Assembly: GCA_947447465.1 (NCBI GenBank)
Contig: CANFKE010000043.1
Span: forward strand, 1-34,638
Length of the DNA: 34,638 bases
From: Chitinophagaceae bacterium
GTDB taxonomy: Bacteria > Bacteroidota > Bacteroidia > Chitinophagales > Chitinophagaceae
Direction: 5' to 3'
Made by a program: the position numbers and the translations under genes. This document shows, one piece after another, positions 31,496 through 34,638 of the stretch. Positions within the stretch are counted from its first letter, which is position 1. Each line of letters begins with the position of its first letter. The notes below the pieces were generated by a model. It saw only the letters and a list, made by a program, of their open reading frames with translations. It made no database searches and was not told the DNA's origin.

Positions 31496-33340
31496 TTAGT
31501 TCTTGTTATTATTACGTGGCTGGATCTTAGCTTTCTCTGCTTGCATCTGCTGCATTTCAGTGAGCTTCTGTTGCCACTTAGACTGTGCTGCAGGCTTGGC
31601 ACGGTTGGCCTTTATCTGCTCATGTATCTGTTGCTCGTTGATAAAATACTTCTGTATCAGGAACTGCTGTGTGATACTCAGTAAGTTAGAGAAGGTATAG
31701 TAGAAGGTCAACGCTGCAGCCATCTTGTTGAACACACCCATAAGGATGATAGGGAATACATATGGCATGTACTTCATCATCGGGTTGTTCGGGTCCTGCG
31801 GGGTCATATTACGGTTATACACGGCAAGGAACAAACTTGATGCGGTCATCATCAGACAGAACAAACTGATATGGTCGCCATAGAATGGAATGGTAAAACC
31901 AAAGTTGAATATGCTGTCATAAGTGCTCAGGTCATCGGCCCAAAGGAAACTCTTTTGTCTGAACTCTATGAACGACGGGAACATATAATACATAGACAAC
32001 AGAATAGGCAACTGGAATAACATAGGCAGGCAACCACCCAGTGGGTTCACACCAGCCTCGCGATACAGCTTCATTTGCTCCACACTCATCTTCTGCTGAT
32101 CGTCACCTATCTTGGCACGCAGCTCATCAAGCTCCGGCTTCAGTACGCGCATCTTAGCAGATGACAGATAACTCTTGTAAGTAAAGAAAGAAAGTATCAG
32201 GCGAATGAATATGGTCATCAGCATAATGATGATCGCATAGTTGCTGATAAAGCTGGATAAGAAATAGAAGATAGGAATAAGCGCATATCTGTTGATATAC
32301 TTTACAAACGACATGATACCATATCCCAATGGCACCATATCCTGCATTTCCATTTTATATGCCTTCAGTGTATTGTAATCATTAGGACCAATATACCACT
32401 TCAATGATGCAGTCTGCTGCTGATTAGCTCCCGGCTTCAACGGCAGCATGAATTCAGCCAGGTTAGAGGCAACTACTGCAGAGTCTGTAGCCTTGGCAGG
32501 AGACTTTACATCCATTTTGCTGAAACCATCTTCATTGATCAATACAGAACTGAAGTACTGCTTACGGAAGCCCACCCATGAGGTAGTTGCATCGCTATGA
32601 TGTGCCTTCTGCTCGCTTGTGCTTACAGTATAATAATCGTGATCTTCGTCTTTGAAGCGATAGTACACCTGAGTGTTCATGCGCTCGTTAGTAATATCCT
32701 TTTCGGTATTCAGCGCTACGGTATTCCAGTTCAGTTTTACACTTGGTGTAGGTATGCCGGTAAGCACTACATTACACTTCATCATGTAATCATCTGCCGG
32801 CAATGAATAGATAAGATCTACTTTTTTACCACCACCCAGGTCTGCTGCAAAATCAATGGTCTTGCTGCCATCGGCCTCGTTGCGGGTAGTCGGCACAAAA
32901 TACAGCGATTCGGTAGCTCGGCCATTATCTATTGTTGCAGGCAGTACTACATTGAACGTATTCCCACCACCGTTGAACAGGTACAATGGTTTCTTACGGT
33001 AGGTCTGGTACTCCTTCAACTGAGCAGCTACAGGATAGCCACCCTTTGTGCTGAACTCTATAGATACCTTCTTATTTTCAAGTACCACCTTTTCGGCAGT
33101 ACCATTATAAGCAGGCGGCATCAGCTTTTTGCGCGCTTCTTCTAATGAGTCATTGACCACAGCTGCTGCCGCAGTAGGAGCAGCAACGCTATCCATCTTC
33201 AGTGGGTGCAGACGAGCTTGTGCAACTGAGCCTGCGGTTTTCTTTGCTTCATACTTCTTTTGCTCGTACTGGTTATAGCTGATATAACCTATGAGCAACA
33301 ATGCCAGTAGCGCGAAGCCGGTAATTTGATTACGATCCAT
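31496..33340 (-). CDS. yidC: Membrane protein insertase YidC
   Basis: 614 residues, Gram-negative-type length. It inserts proteins into the inner membrane, alone or with Sec. Layout: an N-terminal anchor (MDRNQITGFALLALLLIGYISYNQYEQKK); a large periplasmic beta domain (about 80-340, KKVSIEFSTKGGYPVAAQLKEYQTYRKKPLYLF); and the conserved five-helix core from about 355 (PLGYGIMSFVKYINRYALIPIFYFLSS, IIIMLMTIFIRLILSFFTYKSYLSSAKMRVLKPELDELRAKIGDDQQKM, GCLPMLFQLPILLSMYYMFP, AALTFYYTFSNLLSITQQFLIQKYF). The C-terminus is rich in Gln/Lys/Asn. The ATG at 33340 is chosen over the one at 33376 because the promoter element TACCTTTG (33364-33371) lies between them. Confidence 0.96.
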   Translation of the reverse strand: MDRNQITGFALLALLLIGYISYNQYEQKKYEAKKTAGSVAQARLHPLKMDSVAAPTAAAAVVNDSLEEARKKLMPPAYNGTAEKVVLENKKVSIEFSTKGGYPVAAQLKEYQTYRKKPLYLFNGGGNTFNVVLPATIDNGRATESLYFVPTTRNEADGSKTIDFAADLGGGKKVDLIYSLPADDYMMKCNVVLTGIPTPSVKLNWNTVALNTEKDITNERMNTQVYYRFKDEDHDYYTVSTSEQKAHHSDATTSWVGFRKQYFSSVLINEDGFSKMDVKSPAKATDSAVVASNLAEFMLPLKPGANQQQTASLKWYIGPNDYNTLKAYKMEMQDMVPLGYGIMSFVKYINRYALIPIFYFLSSFISNYAIIIMLMTIFIRLILSFFTYKSYLSSAKMRVLKPELDELRAKIGDDQQKMSVEQMKLYREAGVNPLGGCLPMLFQLPILLSMYYMFPSFIEFRQKSFLWADDLSTYDSIFNFGFTIPFYGDHISLFCLMMTASSLFLAVYNRNMTPQDPNNPMMKYMPYVFPIILMGVFNKMAAALTFYYTFSNLLSITQQFLIQKYFINEQQIHEQIKANRAKPAAQSKWQQKLTEMQQMQAEKAKIQPRNNNKN

Positions 33341-33363
33341 GTAAAAACTTGAAAATAAGTGTG

Positions 33364-33371
33364 CAAAGGTA
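33364..33371 (-). promoter_or_regulatory. Promoter -7 element of yidC
   Basis: TACCTTTG on the minus strand, 23 bases before the ATG at 33340. It is identical to the element before rplU. A start at 33376 would lie upstream of it and is excluded on this ground. Confidence 0.5.
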
Positions 33372-33542
33372 GGCATTTTAATTAGCTAATAGATAGATTA
33401 ACTAATTAGCTGATTTGTTTGCTGCCGCAAAGATAGTTGTTGCGAAGTATTATATGTATTAATAAACGGTGAGTGATCCGTTGTGGTCGGTTGGTGGGCA
33501 GACAATGAGTGTGATCGACTGCCCGATAAAGTAGGGACATAA

Positions 33543-33572
33543 AAAAAGAGACTGGTTGTGACAGTCTCTTTT
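33543..33572 (-). terminator. Terminator of the histone-like gene
   Basis: AAAGAGACTG / CAGTCTCTTT with loop GTTGTGA, followed by TTTTTTTATG on the minus strand. It lies 23 bases after the stop codon. Confidence 0.88.
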
Positions 33573-33594
33573 AAAGATTTCGCTAAAATCTAAA

Positions 33595-33939
33595 TTATTT
33601 TTTAGCGGCTGCCTTCTTAACAGGACCAGCATTCTTTTTAGCTGCAACTGGCTTTGCCGGTGCTGCTGCTTTTTTTGCAGGCGCTGCTTTCTTAGCAGGT
33701 GCCGCTTTTTTTGCAGGAGCTGCCTTCTTAGCAGGTGCTGCTTTTTTTGCAGGTGCTGCCTTCTTAGCAGGTGCTGCTTTCTTTGCAGGAGCCGCTTTTT
33801 TAGCAGGCGCTGCTTTCTTTGCAGGTGCCGCTTTTGGAGCCGCTTTCTTTGCAGGAGCTGCCGCTTTCTTTGCCGGTGCTGCTGCTTTCTTTGCAGGTGC
33901 TGCTTTCTTCGCAGGAGCTGCCTTCTTTGCTGTTGCCAT
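33595..33939 (-). CDS. Histone H1-like lysine/alanine/proline-repeat protein
   Basis: 114 residues composed almost wholly of AKKAAP units (MATAKKAAPAKKAAPAKK and so on), ending KNAGPVKKAAAKK. There is no globular domain. Such basic tails resemble the C-terminal domain of eukaryotic H1 and of Hc1/Hc2- or AlgP-like bacterial proteins, and are expected to bind DNA or RNA non-specifically. The gene lies 57 bases after rpmA on the same strand and ends at a terminator, so it could be transcribed with rplU-rpmA. The DNA is a tandem repeat with an 18-base period that may vary in length between strains. Function is inferred from composition only. Confidence 0.8.
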   Translation of the reverse strand: MATAKKAAPAKKAAPAKKAAAPAKKAAAPAKKAAPKAAPAKKAAPAKKAAPAKKAAPAKKAAPAKKAAPAKKAAPAKKAAPAKKAAPAKKAAAPAKPVAAKKNAGPVKKAAAKK

Positions 33940-33996
33940 AACTTGTGAATTTAAGGGTTAAACAAAAACCTTTATATGGCAAAATCGCTTTGGGGG

Positions 33997-34266
33997 TTAG
34001 GCCTCAGCGACTTCGGATAATTCTCTAACTGATACAGAAGTTTTGTTGCGCGTCTTACGAAACTCAACAATACCATCTGTTAATGCGAATATAGTAAAAT
34101 CTTTACCTAAACCCACGTTTTCACCCGGGTGGTATTCTGTACCCCTCTGACGAAGGATGATGTTACCAGAGATCGCTGGCTGACCGCCAAATATTTTAAC
34201 TCCTAATCTTTTACTGTGTGAATCGCGTCCGTTCCTTACACTACCTTCACCTTTTTTATGTGCCAT
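33997..34266 (-). CDS. rpmA: 50S ribosomal protein L27
   Basis: 89 residues starting [29 protein letters not shown], the diagnostic N-terminus of bL27, followed by [36 protein letters not shown]. The start has no N-terminal extension, as in Gram-negatives. L27 lies at the peptidyl-transferase centre. It is 40 bases after rplU in the conserved rplU-rpmA order. The C-terminal EVAEA stretch is a little longer than in E. coli. Confidence 0.98.
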   Translation of the reverse strand: MAHKKGEGSVRNGRDSHSKRLGVKIFGGQPAISGNIILRQRGTEYHPGENVGLGKDFTIFALTDGIVEFRKTRNKTSVSVRELSEVAEA

Positions 34267-34306
34267 TTCTTGTACTTACTTTATTGTGTTAATTAAAATT
34301 GAGGGA

Positions 34307-34603
34307 TTAAGCAATTTCATTTATTTTGATCTTAGTCAAAGCCTGGCGATGGCCATTCTTCTTCATATATCCTTTACGACGCTTCTTCTTAAATACTATC
34401 ACCTTGTCACCCTGAAGATGATCGATGATCTCAGCAGTTACTTTCGCAGTCTTTGAAAAAGTTATATTACCACCGGCACTTGCCATCAAAACGTCAGAAA
34501 ACTCAACCTTGTCTCCTGCGTTACCCGCGAGGCGGTGTACAAACAATTCGTCATTCTGCTTTACCTTAAATTGCTGACCCGCTATAGTTACTATTACAAA
34601 CAT
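34307..34603 (-). CDS. rplU: 50S ribosomal protein L21
   Basis: 98 residues from the ATG at 34603 (MFVIVTIAGQQFKVKQNDELFVHRLAG), with the signature KVIVFKKKRRKGYMKKNGHRQALTKIKINEI at the C-terminus. A longer reading from 34627 (MQKYFRFIMFVIVTI) is rejected because the promoter element TACCTTTG at 34625-34632 covers it. It is an early assembly protein of the large subunit and the first gene of the rplU-rpmA unit. Confidence 0.98.
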   Translation of the reverse strand: MFVIVTIAGQQFKVKQNDELFVHRLAGNAGDKVEFSDVLMASAGGNITFSKTAKVTAEIIDHLQGDKVIVFKKKRRKGYMKKNGHRQALTKIKINEIA

Positions 34604-34624
34604 GATAAACCTAAAATATTTTTG

Positions 34625-34632
34625 CAAAGGTA
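34625..34632 (-). promoter_or_regulatory. Promoter -7 element of rplU
   Basis: TACCTTTG on the minus strand, 21 bases before the rplU ATG. The -33 region would be cut by the end of the window. Confidence 0.5.
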
Positions 34633-34638
34633 ATACAC

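Noticed and set aside
33341..33376. Upstream ATG for yidC
   Set aside because: The promoter -7 element TACCTTTG lies between this ATG and the one at 33340, so the longer start would not be transcribed.

Overview
The window reads as a chromosomal segment of a Bacteroidota bacterium, most likely in or near the Chitinophagaceae. The evidence is the TAnnTTTG type of promoter -7 element before several genes, proteins ending in type IX secretion (T9SS) sorting domains, outer-membrane barrels with a carboxypeptidase-regulatory-like N-terminus, a long YidC, a ComEC without a beta-lactamase-like domain, and lipoproteins with lipoboxes. The genus is an inference; there is no rRNA or tRNA in the window.

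Layout. The window opens inside pnp (PNPase), closed by a terminator. From about 1270 to 4555 lies a repeat-rich island between pnp and a dipeptide epimerase gene. It holds a REP-associated tyrosine transposase (RAYT) flanked by palindromic repeats in opposed orientation, an AT-rich small secreted protein, a lipoprotein gene, and a mosaic of dispersed hairpin modules. From 4558 to 18573 are mostly housekeeping and envelope genes: dipeptide epimerase (-), ArnT-like glycosyltransferase (+), DUF4197 protein (-), OMP_b-brl_3 outer-membrane protein (-), YaeR/GloA2-like VOC protein (+), di-haem cytochrome c peroxidase (+), ComEC (-), DUF4190-like protein (+), and the coupled pair kmo-recJ (+). From 18574 to 19194 is a 620-base interval with two strong stem-loop terminators and a possible 45-residue membrane peptide gene. 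From 19195 to 28590 are secreted and surface proteins (a lipoprotein and three T9SS cargo proteins, all -) interleaved with a TPR/LuxR-type regulator and a small ECF sigma operon (+). A TPP riboswitch at about 28843-28916 precedes a TonB-dependent receptor, probably for thiamine or a precursor. The window closes with yidC, a lysine/alanine/proline-repeat histone-H1-like gene, rpmA and rplU (all -).

The most unusual content is in the RAYT island. Several hairpins share the same loop (TCTCTGA/TCTGTGA, or GCCGTAGGT) but have different, fully complementary arms, so stems appear to have been exchanged with pairing preserved around fixed loops. One of these families is the REP-like element that flanks the RAYT gene, which suggests, without proving, that the transposase and the hairpin mosaic are one system.
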